Source of the DNA: Parabacteroides sp. PH5-46
GTDB taxonomy: Bacteria; Bacteroidota; Bacteroidia; Bacteroidales; Tannerellaceae
Assembly (NCBI RefSeq): GCF_029892785.1
Contig: NZ_JARXXA010000021.1
Span: 1-64,000, forward strand
DNA length: 64,000 bases
Direction of reading: 5' to 3'
Part shown: positions 24,300 to 33,228 of the stretch, piece by piece
How positions within the stretch are numbered: the stretch's first letter is position 1
Layout of the letters: each line of letters starts with the position of its first letter
Made by a program: the position numbers and the translations under genes
The notes under the pieces: generated by a model
The model's input: only the letters and a program-made list of their open reading frames with translations
The model's database searches: none
Told to the model about the DNA's origin: nothing

Positions 24300-26513
24300 T
24301 CAAAAATTAAATCCCAGATTCAAGTAAAATAAAACCTTTTTATTCCGGTTGGAAATGCTTAGATTGGCACTCAGCGGACCTGCCATGCTATTGTAAGCAT
24401 ATCCTATACTGGCTCCCCACAGGTTGGAGCCTTTAAACAGCTCCAGCAAGTCGTCATGAGATACGCCATAATTACCAATCAGGGATACAAAATGTCGCTG
24501 ATAAATCCGCTGACGTACATGTAAACGAACGATACCGGTTAGATTATCTACCAACTCAAGCTGGTTCACCCCGGCAAAAGGCATCTGCTGAGGCATATAT
24601 TTTCCAAAGACTTCCCCTCCTATAGCGTTAAGATACGGATAAGCCAGATTACCTCCAATCAACGCGCGTCCATAGACAGACGGTATCAGGCTCAGATGCG
24701 AAGTAACCGGAAACACACTCATAAAGCTGAGCTTTATGGCAGAGAAGGGTGAGCGTCCGTTATATTGCACAAAGTTATCGGTATATAGGGAATAGTCTGC
24801 TTGTAAGGAGACTCCTTTGGTAGGGAAATTAGCTCCGTCTAGGGTTTCCAGATGGGTAGAAAGAAAATAGCTAATGTAGCCTTCCGGAATAACGGAATAT
24901 TTTTGATTTTCACCGGTATATAAGAATGAATTATAGTCAAAGTATTCATATCGGAGCCCGGCTTTTATCTTGAAATTAAGCCAATTCATATCCGAGTAAG
25001 CCAGTTCGGAAAAATGGTGCGTATAGGTAGTATTATACGTTTTCTCCCCCTTGTCGAAAATATCCAGATTCTGATACCTGAACATATAAGATATGTTTAA
25101 GCCTCGCAGAGGGGTACGCTCCAAGGCATAATCCAAGCGGGCATAAGATGTTGTACCTATCCGTCCGGTAAAGGCAAATTTAGAGCGGTTTTGTCCTTTA
25201 TGGGCAAAGGTAGCATTCAGTAAACCTGCCACAATTTCCTCTGTATCAAAACGAAGGCCTAAATTAAAGGAACTGATGGACTTGGGCTGTACTGTCAGTT
25301 CAAGGTTATACGGGTTTTCCCCTGTTAGCTGATAACTTACATTTGAGTAGACATCTGTCCCCATCAGAATAGAAATGGCATTCTTTAGTTGATGCAGGGT
25401 CATTGAAGTATTATCTTTTAATCCACTGACTTTTAGCAACCACTTCTCATCACCGGGAAATGCTCCCGAGAAGGATATATTTCGTACAAAGAAAGAATCT
25501 TCCGGTGAGATCAGGCAGGCTTTGGTTCTCCAATCTTCCGCCTCGTAAGTTGGAGTAATACCTATCTTCTCTTTCAGTGCCAGAATATCATCCAAGCGTT
25601 TTCGGGCAACTTGTTCGCCTCTTTCTATCAAGGTATCGATAGCGGGCTTTCCAAAGCTGGCTGAATTGTATGGTGTTACATCCGGACGTAATAACAGGTC
25701 TGTATCCTCTTTATTTTGCTGATATTTTTCATGTCCGTGCAAGGCTATTATCTGTCCAATAATATCACCCGGAGTATTTACTTCATCAAGCGTTTTCAAG
25801 TCACTGGTAGCCAAGTCTACACCTATAATGATTTCTGCTCCCATTTGTCGGGCTACATCAACGGGGTAGTTGTTGTTTATTCCTCCGTCTATCAGCACCA
25901 TACTGTCTAAGCGAACAGGGGTAAAAGCTGCCGGGATAGACATACTGGCTCGCATTGCCAATGGCAGACTTCCACTACGAAATACATAGTCTTTCCCACT
26001 AACTACATCAACCGCAACACAGGCATAAGGAATCGGAAAATAATTGAAATCGACAGAGTCATGATAACCGATTGTCAGGTCGGAAAAAAGATTCAACAGG
26101 TTACGTCCTTTGATAGCTCCACTAATGACACGGTCTTTTTTCTCCTTTCCGAAAGGCAATGATAATATATAGCGCTCGGATCGTTCCTTTTCCGGGAAAG
26201 ATTTACTGCTGCGCTGTAGTTGGTCGCTTAAGAGCATCATCCAGTCTTGCTTGCGAACCAGGCTGTCAATCGTGTTGGCATCATATCCTACGGCATACAG
26301 TCCACCCACAATAGCTCCTATACTGGTTCCTACCACATAGTCGACAGGTATTTCGACCTCTTCCAGTACTTTCAATACCCCTACATGAGCAAAGCCTTTT
26401 GCTCCACCACCACCCAATACAACAGCTACCTTTTTACGCTGAGCGAGTAAAGATGTAACAACAAGCAGCAGTAGCATCAAAATACAACAGACCCTTCTCA
26501 TCATCATGCGCAT
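24300..26513 (-). CDS. Patatin-like phospholipase with outer-membrane barrel (PlpD-like)
   Basis: A 737-residue two-part protein. After a signal peptide (to about residue 25) comes a patatin lipase domain with the oxyanion loop GGGGAKG, nucleophile Ser64 in GTSIG and catalytic Asp209 in DGG. A POTRA-like segment (about 325-400) leads into an Omp85/BamA-type 16-strand barrel (about 405-737) ending in a C-terminal aromatic FNF. The layout equals type Vd autotransporters such as PlpD, although Bacteroidota copies may keep the lipase attached in the periplasm or at the surface. Several ATG codons cluster at the start. Confidence 0.9.
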   Translation of the reverse strand: MRMMMRRVCCILMLLLLVVTSLLAQRKKVAVVLGGGGAKGFAHVGVLKVLEEVEIPVDYVVGTSIGAIVGGLYAVGYDANTIDSLVRKQDWMMLLSDQLQRSSKSFPEKERSERYILSLPFGKEKKDRVISGAIKGRNLLNLFSDLTIGYHDSVDFNYFPIPYACVAVDVVSGKDYVFRSGSLPLAMRASMSIPAAFTPVRLDSMVLIDGGINNNYPVDVARQMGAEIIIGVDLATSDLKTLDEVNTPGDIIGQIIALHGHEKYQQNKEDTDLLLRPDVTPYNSASFGKPAIDTLIERGEQVARKRLDDILALKEKIGITPTYEAEDWRTKACLISPEDSFFVRNISFSGAFPGDEKWLLKVSGLKDNTSMTLHQLKNAISILMGTDVYSNVSYQLTGENPYNLELTVQPKSISSFNLGLRFDTEEIVAGLLNATFAHKGQNRSKFAFTGRIGTTSYARLDYALERTPLRGLNISYMFRYQNLDIFDKGEKTYNTTYTHHFSELAYSDMNWLNFKIKAGLRYEYFDYNSFLYTGENQKYSVIPEGYISYFLSTHLETLDGANFPTKGVSLQADYSLYTDNFVQYNGRSPFSAIKLSFMSVFPVTSHLSLIPSVYGRALIGGNLAYPYLNAIGGEVFGKYMPQQMPFAGVNQLELVDNLTGIVRLHVRQRIYQRHFVSLIGNYGVSHDDLLELFKGSNLWGASIGYAYNSMAGPLSANLSISNRNKKVLFYLNLGFNF

Positions 26514-26519
26514 TTTTTA

Positions 26520-26566
26520 CAAAAGTAAAAGAAAAAATTGTATCTTGGCAGACTTTATATAAAGTC
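26520..26566. promoter_or_regulatory. Divergent promoter region with a perfect 16-bp palindrome
   Basis: Minus strand TACTTTTG (26527-26520) is a -7 box for the patatin gene. Plus strand TATCTTGG (26541-26548) is a near match for the protease gene. GACTTTAT/ATAAAGTC (26551-26566) is a perfect palindrome in the protease leader and a possible operator. Confidence 0.45.
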
Positions 26567-26578
26567 AAACTTATACAG

Positions 26579-28819
26579 ATGTTGAAAATGAGAAGAAAGG
26601 GCTTGTTATTTCTATTCTTTGCCTCTTGTGTCATATTAAGTAGCAAAGCGCAGGTTAGTCATGGAGGCAAACCTTTACCATATACCCCAACCCGTAGCCA
26701 GTCTTTCAACTTTTATCAGGAAATGCCCTCTTTTGATGTGGAGGAAGAACTCAGAACAGATGCCATGAATGAGAGCGACCTGAAAAGCGGATACCGCTTT
26801 GCTTATAAGTTTATGACCAATTATAGCCCCGCAAATACAGGAGAAACATTCATACAACAAGACGGAACAAAGATCTGGCGAATGGGGATTTACTCCAAAG
26901 GAGCCCTTTCCATTAATGTACTATTTACCGAGTACGAGCTTCCGGAAGGCGCCCAGTTGTTTCTGTACAATCCTGAACAGACACAGATATTAGGATCATT
27001 CACCCATCTGAATAATTCCGACAAACAGATATTACCTGTTTCGCCCATACATGGAGAAAGGCTGATCGTTGAATATCAAGAACCGGCCAATGCTGCTTTT
27101 CCGGGAAGACTGACAATCGGAGAGGTAAACCACGGATACCGGAGCCTGAGAGGATATGAGCCGGGCGGAAACAGAAGTGAATTTGCCTGTATGCTTCCCC
27201 CTGTCTGCTTTGATGATGAATATAATAAGGTATCGCGAAGTGTTGTTTTGATTACCATAGATGGGGTAACTGCCTGTTCGGGGGTAATGCTCAATAATAC
27301 TCAGAATGACGGAAAGCCTTATCTGTTAACCGCTTCACATTGTCTGAACAAGAATTTCTCGGTAAGCAATCCCGACTATGAATCCATCGCTGGAAGCATC
27401 GTCTGCTTCTTCAATTATACCAGTCCTACTTGCAACCCTGTAATGAGGGGTACGGAAGAGATGTCTGTTGCCTCTACTATCTACAGAGCTGTCAACGAGA
27501 AGATCGACATGGCTTTATTGGAGCTACAGGAAGCTCCCCCTGTTTACTATCAACCATACTATGCAGGCTGGAGCATAGAAGAAGACGGAGGCACACTCCC
27601 CTACGCAGGCATCCATCACCCTCGCGCATCGGTTAAGCGGATCAATATTTCAGAAGACAATGTATCACTGAAAAGTTTCACTATAAAAGAAATATCCTTC
27701 TACAACAATGCACACTGGAAGGTAGACGTATGGAGCAGCGGAAGCACAGCAAGCGGTTCTTCCGGCTCGCCTTTATTCGACTCTAACAACCGGGTGATTG
27801 GCGCTCTTTCCGGCGGATCATCAAGCTGCAGTGTTCCTATGGACGACTTCTATTATGCCCTGTTTAAGGCTTGGGAGCCGGAAGATAGTCCGGATAAGCA
27901 GCTCAAACATTGGCTCGCTCCATCCAATAGCAAAAAACTGACGATTAAAGGGCTTGACCCCTATTCTACCCAACCTGGTTACCGCTTAAGTAACATTTAT
28001 GACTTAAAACGTCAGGATAGTATCACCATAAGCGAGCTTTCGTCTCCCGCTACAGGTTATCTTTTCGGAAGTAATTCTTTGAAAACAACAGAATATGCCG
28101 AAGCCTATCAGGTGAATGAAAAGGCAAAAATCTACGGAGCCTACTTTGTTACTCCTGCTGTTACCGATCCTGTTGGTTCACTGAATGTTGAAGTAGTAGT
28201 TTACAGCGGAACGGATAAGCCTGAAACCTTGCTTTATACAGGCACATTTAAGCCTACATATACGGAAATGTCCGTCATTGACAGTACGTTTCAGGAAACA
28301 GAAAAATGGCTTAACAGGAATCAGGAGTCTTTTATCCGTTTCGACAAGCCTGTAGAGGTTTCCGGAACATTCTATATCGGATACAGAATTAATTCACCCG
28401 AAAATTCCACCTTTGCAGTATATAATCTACCCAAAGGACAAACCAGCCGGAATACATCCTGGATCAATAATAAAGGCGAATGGATCAAAGCTTCCTCTCA
28501 CCCTTCTATGCCCTTCAATACGTCTTTGTTTATCGACCCGGTGATACGATATACCCATCTGGTTACGAACGAAAAACCACCTGTGGAAGACGATGTTAAA
28601 GTCTTTATAAATCGCAATCACAAAACAGTTTATGTGCTATTGCCGGAAGACATACAGAAAGCTGATATGGCTATCTATTCCACAAACGGGCAACGGATGT
28701 TTCAAACCACACTTAGCGGAAATGCATCAACGATACCAGTATCAAACCTCGGTTCCGGAATCTATATTATTAATATAAATGGGAAAAACCTTTATTATTC
28801 ACAAAAAATACTTTTTTGA
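26579..28819 (+). CDS. Secreted trypsin-like serine protease with T9SS type A sorting domain
   Basis: A 746-residue secreted protease related to lysyl endopeptidase. The signal peptide ends near residue 25 (SSKAQ). A beta-rich prodomain (about 30-195) precedes the protease domain with triad His254 (LTASHC), Asp310 (IDMALLEL) and Ser395 (GSSGSP). A beta-sandwich region (about 460-650) follows, then a C-terminal domain of about 80 residues with the type A signature AIYSTNGQRMF ... SGIYIININGK. This implies export by the type IX system and attachment at the surface. A second ATG at codon 4 is possible. Confidence 0.9.
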   Translation: MLKMRRKGLLFLFFASCVILSSKAQVSHGGKPLPYTPTRSQSFNFYQEMPSFDVEEELRTDAMNESDLKSGYRFAYKFMTNYSPANTGETFIQQDGTKIWRMGIYSKGALSINVLFTEYELPEGAQLFLYNPEQTQILGSFTHLNNSDKQILPVSPIHGERLIVEYQEPANAAFPGRLTIGEVNHGYRSLRGYEPGGNRSEFACMLPPVCFDDEYNKVSRSVVLITIDGVTACSGVMLNNTQNDGKPYLLTASHCLNKNFSVSNPDYESIAGSIVCFFNYTSPTCNPVMRGTEEMSVASTIYRAVNEKIDMALLELQEAPPVYYQPYYAGWSIEEDGGTLPYAGIHHPRASVKRINISEDNVSLKSFTIKEISFYNNAHWKVDVWSSGSTASGSSGSPLFDSNNRVIGALSGGSSSCSVPMDDFYYALFKAWEPEDSPDKQLKHWLAPSNSKKLTIKGLDPYSTQPGYRLSNIYDLKRQDSITISELSSPATGYLFGSNSLKTTEYAEAYQVNEKAKIYGAYFVTPAVTDPVGSLNVEVVVYSGTDKPETLLYTGTFKPTYTEMSVIDSTFQETEKWLNRNQESFIRFDKPVEVSGTFYIGYRINSPENSTFAVYNLPKGQTSRNTSWINNKGEWIKASSHPSMPFNTSLFIDPVIRYTHLVTNEKPPVEDDVKVFINRNHKTVYVLLPEDIQKADMAIYSTNGQRMFQTTLSGNASTIPVSNLGSGIYIININGKNLYYSQKILF

Positions 28820-28947
28820 AAGGAGATAGATATGTATATTTGTCCAATAATACCAGAAAACGCTGTAAAATGGAGCAGATATTCTTTAATAAGTATTAAT
28901 TGGGAATAATTTCTTGATTCTTTTTTACACATAACAAAAAAATGATT

Positions 28948-28955
28948 TAGTTTTG
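28948..28955 (+). promoter_or_regulatory. Promoter (-7 box) of the TPR lipoprotein
   Basis: TAGTTTTG fits TAnnTTTG and implies a leader of about 70 nt before the ATG at 29033. Another TATATTTG lies at about 28834. The remaining 28820-29032 is AT-rich and shows no gene. Confidence 0.55.
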
Positions 28956-29032
28956 CATGTATGGATGATGAGAACTCGATTTTAGAAATCACACACATAA
29001 AATATTGTAACATTTTAAACTTATTTCAAATT

Positions 29033-30724
29033 ATGAACAAAAAGTTTTTATTGCCCTTTTTTGTACTGGCGTCAATCGTGATCCTTTCTTCTTGTTCAGG
29101 TAAGTTAACTCCATTAGCTGAGCAGTATATCAAGGCCGAACCTCAACCGCTAGAAGCTGTTGGAGGTAAAGTACCAGTTACCATCAATGCAACATTCCCT
29201 GCTAAATGGTTCAACAAAAATGCTGTTGTAACTGTAACTCCTGTACTTCGTTATCAAGGAGGTGAAGCATGGGGAACTTCTTACACCTATCAAGGTGAAA
29301 AAGTAAACGGAAACAATCAAACCATTTCTCAAAGCAATGGTGGAAACGTTACCATGAGAACTGCTTTCACTTACAAACCGGAAATGAAAAAATCTGAATT
29401 GTATCTTACTTTCGATGCTAAGATCAAGAACAAGACTATTTCATTGCCTGATGTGAAAATCGGAGATGGCGTTATCGCTACCGGTGAAATGGCAAACGCT
29501 GCTACTGCAAACGCTGCTGTTGCACCCGACAAATTCCAACGGATTATCAAAGAAGCTTATGATGCAAACATCATGTTCCTTATCCAACAGGCTGAGCTTC
29601 GTTCTAAGGAATTGAGCAAACAAGAAATCAAAGATTGGAAAGACCTTGTTAAGAATGCTGACGAAGCTCCTAATCAAAATGTAGCTGTAGAAATTTCGGC
29701 TTATGCTTCTCCTGATGGTGGTGTGAAACTGAATACAGGATTGGCTGAAAGACGTGAAGCTAACACTACAAAATTCTTGACCAAAGAATTGAAGAAATCA
29801 AAAATTGATGTTCCTGTAGATGCACGTTACACTGCTCAGGACTGGGACGGATTTCAGGAATTGGTATCTAAATCTAACATTCAGGACAAAGACCTTGTAT
29901 TGCGTGTTCTTTCTATGTACAAAGATCCGGAACAACGCGAACAGGAAATCAAAAACATCTCTTCTGTATTTAGTGTATTGGCAGACGAAATTCTTCCGCA
30001 ATTACGTCGTTCTCGCTTAACTGCTAATGTTGAAATTATCGGTAAATCTGATGATGAAATCAGCGCATTAGCGAAGAGCAACCCACGTGAATTGAATGTA
30101 GAAGAAATTCTTTATGCTGCTACATTAACTAACAATGCTGCCGAAAAAGAAGCTATCTATACAAAAGCTAGCGAATTGTTCCCTAACGACTATCGCACCT
30201 GGAACAACATCGGTATGATGCGCTTCAAATCAGGCGACCTGAAAAAAGCTGAAGATCTCTTCAACAAAGCTAATTCAGTAAAATCTAACAGCGAAACAAA
30301 CATGAACTTAGGTTTGCTTTCTCTTGTAAAAGGAGACCAGGCTAAGGCTCAACAACTGTTCGGAAGCGCTGCTAATGTTCCTGAATTAAGCGAAGCATTA
30401 GGTGTTCTTTACCTGCAACAAGGTGACTATGCAAAAGCTGCCAGCTCATTCGGTTCAATCAAAAGCAACAATGCTGCATTAGCTCAAATCATGACTAAAG
30501 ATTACAGCAAAGCATTGCAAACATTGAATACCGTATCTAATGCTGATGCAACTACAGATTATCTGAAAGCAATCGTTGCTGCTCGCACAAACGACACCAA
30601 TGGCGTTATCAACAATCTGAAATCATCTATTAGCAAAGACAGATCAATGGTTAAAGAAATAGCTTCAGATCTTGAATTCGCAAAATACGTAACAAACGCA
30701 GATTTCTCTAGCCTACTTAGATAA
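29033..30724 (+). CDS. OmpA-like/TPR lipoprotein, probably abundant
   Basis: A 563-residue predicted lipoprotein; lipobox ILSSC with Cys22 or close. I use the ATG at 29033 because the longer frame adds 24 residues ahead of a clean signal peptide. Residues about 25-150 are beta-rich; residues about 210-320 contain an OmpA-like segment (ISAYASPDGG ... LAERREANTTKFL); residues about 370-500 hold TPR repeats (WNNIGMMRFKSGDLKKAEDLF, then NMNLGLLSLVKGDQAKAQQLF). Codon use is unusually uniform (GCT, GAA, AAA, CGT) compared with its neighbours, a sign of strong expression. The role is unknown; a periplasmic scaffold is plausible. Confidence 0.85.
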   Translation: MNKKFLLPFFVLASIVILSSCSGKLTPLAEQYIKAEPQPLEAVGGKVPVTINATFPAKWFNKNAVVTVTPVLRYQGGEAWGTSYTYQGEKVNGNNQTISQSNGGNVTMRTAFTYKPEMKKSELYLTFDAKIKNKTISLPDVKIGDGVIATGEMANAATANAAVAPDKFQRIIKEAYDANIMFLIQQAELRSKELSKQEIKDWKDLVKNADEAPNQNVAVEISAYASPDGGVKLNTGLAERREANTTKFLTKELKKSKIDVPVDARYTAQDWDGFQELVSKSNIQDKDLVLRVLSMYKDPEQREQEIKNISSVFSVLADEILPQLRRSRLTANVEIIGKSDDEISALAKSNPRELNVEEILYAATLTNNAAEKEAIYTKASELFPNDYRTWNNIGMMRFKSGDLKKAEDLFNKANSVKSNSETNMNLGLLSLVKGDQAKAQQLFGSAANVPELSEALGVLYLQQGDYAKAASSFGSIKSNNAALAQIMTKDYSKALQTLNTVSNADATTDYLKAIVAARTNDTNGVINNLKSSISKDRSMVKEIASDLEFAKYVTNADFSSLLR

Positions 30725-30746
30725 ATCATACGTAAACATATAATTT

Positions 30747-30776
30747 AAAGGCTGCTTCAATACCGAGGCAGCCTTT
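30747..30776 (+). terminator. Terminator of the TPR lipoprotein gene
   Basis: A 9-bp stem (AAAGGCTGC/GCAGCCTTT) with a 12-nt loop is followed by ATTTTTT. It is 23 bp after the stop codon and on the same strand. Confidence 0.88.
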
Positions 30777-30858
30777 ATTTTTTAATACATGTCCGTTTGC
30801 ATTTCATGAGAAAAAGAAGTATAATTGCATACAAAGAACCTGCAAAATACATACTATA

Positions 30859-31512
30859 ATGAAACGGACAATTCTTCTGTTAACAGTCTGTATCCTGGGT
30901 ATCGGAGCACTAGCTCAGGAAAATGCAAACTCAAACTATTTATTTGACACATTCCAGCGAGGAACCGTATATTACAAAGATGGCCGACAATTTGTCGTAG
31001 ATCTCAACTACAATCCGATAATCAAAAAATTCCTCTTCATAGATGTAAGCTACAATAATAGCATCAAGGAATTCGGCGAACCGGAACTGGTGACTCTCAT
31101 AAAGACCGGTGACCGGACTTTCCTGCACGACAAAAACAAGATACGCGAAGTCCTCCAGATAGAACCTCCTCTCTTAGTGCAATACAATGCCATTGTAAAA
31201 GACAAAGGAAGAAAAGCCGGATACGGAGGCTACTCCACCACATCCGCCATCGAAAGCTACGCCGGCATCCACTCCGGCGGAGTATACCACGAATTCGCCA
31301 AACAAGACCGCTACAGCCTCTCCAGACTAAGCAAGATATACTATATCGAATACAACAAAAAGAAGAAATGCTTCGCAACAGCAAAAGAATTCCTGAAAAT
31401 ATTCCCCGAACACAAAGCCTCCCTCCAAAAGCACATAGAAGACAATCAAACCAACTTCAATTCCATAGAACAAGTAATCCAGCTATACAACTACGCCGTC
31501 AGCCTGAAATAA
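30859..31512 (+). CDS. Secreted protein of unknown function
   Basis: A 217-residue protein with a clear signal peptide (MKRTILLLTVCILGIGALAQ). The mature part is mixed alpha/beta, basic and rich in Tyr and Lys. Repeated YNN- and YKD-type turns are visible, with a Gly/Tyr-rich patch GRKAGYGGYS near residue 115. No domain is recognised. It is followed directly by a type A palindromic array and stands alone after a terminator. Confidence 0.7.
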   Translation: MKRTILLLTVCILGIGALAQENANSNYLFDTFQRGTVYYKDGRQFVVDLNYNPIIKKFLFIDVSYNNSIKEFGEPELVTLIKTGDRTFLHDKNKIREVLQIEPPLLVQYNAIVKDKGRKAGYGGYSTTSAIESYAGIHSGGVYHEFAKQDRYSLSRLSKIYYIEYNKKKKCFATAKEFLKIFPEHKASLQKHIEDNQTNFNSIEQVIQLYNYAVSLK

Positions 31513-31525
31513 GCAAACGATTTAA

Positions 31526-31609
31526 ATCCCACAACTGTTGAACATGAATTCAACATATATAGAACACAAGTTCAACAGTTGTTGAACACATGTTCCACAT
31601 ATGTGGGAC
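31526..31609. repeat. Palindromic array, 4 x 18 bp at 22-bp pitch (type A, copy 1)
   Basis: Units are 31526-31543, 31548-31565, 31570-31587 and 31592-31609, with spacers ATGA, ACAA and ACAT. The third unit is the perfect palindrome GTTCAACAGTTGTTGAAC. The outer ends TCCCACA and TGTGGGA are complementary to each other. It lies 14 bp after the stop codon of the preceding gene and upstream of the flippase promoter. Copy 2 at 48510-48593 matches it at 61 of 84 positions without gaps. Confidence 0.88.
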
Positions 31610-31668
31610 TTAAAAACAAAAAAAGCAATCTCACACCTCACACACCCCCTAATTTGCCAAGAATTACG

Positions 31669-31709
31669 TATCTTTGAACACTTTTAGTCACTCCTCAACT
31701 GGGAGTGAC
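31669..31709 (+). promoter_or_regulatory. Flippase-gene promoter and leader hairpin
   Basis: TATCTTTG at 31669-31676 is a -7 box. A perfect 8-bp hairpin (GTCACTCC/GGAGTGAC, 31687-31709) falls in the first 30 nt of the leader, just before the flippase start at 31721. It has no T-tract, so it is not a terminator; it may protect the transcript or bind an antiterminator. Confidence 0.55.
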
Positions 31710-31720
31710 CAACTATTCCT

Positions 31721-33196
31721 ATGGAATCAGACAACAAACCAAACATACAAAATCCCCACCCCCCAGAACCCACCCTAAAAGAAAAAACAGCCAAAGGCCT
31801 GTTTTGGGGGGGGATCAGTAAAGGAATACAGCAAATCCTTAGTGTTTTTATTGGGATCATATTATTAAACAACTTAACTCCTGATGATTATGGAATGATA
31901 GGATTATTAGCTATCTTCATTGGAATTGCTAATACTATACAAGAAAGTGGTTTTACATCTGCATTGGCAAATAAATCCGAATTTAATTCAGAAGACTATA
32001 ATTCAGTCTTTTGGTTTTGTATTATCATTAGCATAATCATCTATACAATACTCTTTTGCTGCGCTCCATTAATTGCCATTTTTTTTAACGAGCCTAATTT
32101 GAAAATTCTCGCGCGTATCCTCTTTCTATCATTTGTTGCAAACAGCATTAGTATCTCTCATAATGCTGTTCTATTCAAGAAAATCATGGTAAAAGAACGA
32201 GCAAAAGTAGATATAATTTCCACATTAACCAGTGGCGCTATAGGAATTTATCTAGCCATTAACGGATATGGGTATTGGGCACTTGCCTTTCAAACTTTAA
32301 CTTACACTGTAATGGGGAGCATACTACGTTGGTATTATTCTCCTTGGAAACCGACTTTTATATTTAACTTTACTCCTATTAAGAAAATGTTTGGGTTCAG
32401 TTCAAAATTGATGGTATCATCCATCATTACCCAAATTCAAAGTAATATTTTTTCAGTATTACTTGGTAAATTTCAGACTAAAACAGATGTTGGCTATTTT
32501 TCTCAAGGTTTTAAATGGGCTTCTATGGGAGCGGAAGTAATTTCAGGAACAGTAAGTGGCATCGCACAACCAATTTTCGTTCTTAATAGAAATAACAAAA
32601 AAAAGCAAGTTCAGATATTTCGTAAATTACTACGTTTTATCGCTTTTATTTCATTCCCTAGTTTGTTGGGACTTGCATTTGTAAGTAGAGAATTCATAAC
32701 TTTAATAAACAGTGATTGGCTTCCTTGTGTTCCTATTCTACAACTTTATTGCATTTGGGCAATAACAGCCCCAATAAGCGTTCTCTATATGCAGCTAGCT
32801 ATTAGCTACAATAAATCTTTTTTCTATTTTACACAAACAATATTGTATGCTTTGATACAAATATCCATCGCCTTTTGTGTTTTACCTTATGGTATTTATT
32901 GGATGGCTTTTGCAAATGTTTTAACAACATATCTATATCTGTTAATTTGGCATATATACATAAGTCGCTTGATTCCTCTTAAAATTATTAGTGTTCTAAA
33001 GGATATATCTCCATATTTAATTATCAGCATAATATTAATAGTTTTTACACATTATTTAGTAAAAGATCTAGAGGTAGTATTGTTTAGATTTTTCTTAAAA
33101 ATCCTCACAGTATCTGTTCTATATATATTAATTGTTTGGAAAAGTAATTCTACAATTTTCAAAGAAAGTGTAAGCTTTATTTTTCAAAAAAGATAG
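31721..33196 (+). CDS. Wzx-type oligosaccharide flippase
   Basis: A 491-residue membrane protein of the MOP superfamily with about 12-14 hydrophobic segments. The N-terminal motif TLKEKTAKGLFWGGISKGIQQ, then LTPDDYGMIGL, is typical of polysaccharide (RfbX/Wzx) flippases, which move lipid-linked oligosaccharides to the periplasm. It is the first gene of the AT-rich glycan block and the only export gene in it. No polymerase (Wzy) or chain-length regulator accompanies it. Confidence 0.88.
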   Translation: MESDNKPNIQNPHPPEPTLKEKTAKGLFWGGISKGIQQILSVFIGIILLNNLTPDDYGMIGLLAIFIGIANTIQESGFTSALANKSEFNSEDYNSVFWFCIIISIIIYTILFCCAPLIAIFFNEPNLKILARILFLSFVANSISISHNAVLFKKIMVKERAKVDIISTLTSGAIGIYLAINGYGYWALAFQTLTYTVMGSILRWYYSPWKPTFIFNFTPIKKMFGFSSKLMVSSIITQIQSNIFSVLLGKFQTKTDVGYFSQGFKWASMGAEVISGTVSGIAQPIFVLNRNNKKKQVQIFRKLLRFIAFISFPSLLGLAFVSREFITLINSDWLPCVPILQLYCIWAITAPISVLYMQLAISYNKSFFYFTQTILYALIQISIAFCVLPYGIYWMAFANVLTTYLYLLIWHIYISRLIPLKIISVLKDISPYLIISIILIVFTHYLVKDLEVVLFRFFLKILTVSVLYILIVWKSNSTIFKESVSFIFQKR

Positions 33197-33228
33197 GATT
33201 TATTTTTAATATTATTAATTATAAAAAA

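Noticed and set aside
31526-31609. Array as an ordinary Rho-independent terminator
   Set aside because: No T-tract follows on either strand, and the fourfold 22-bp pitch is not explained by termination.
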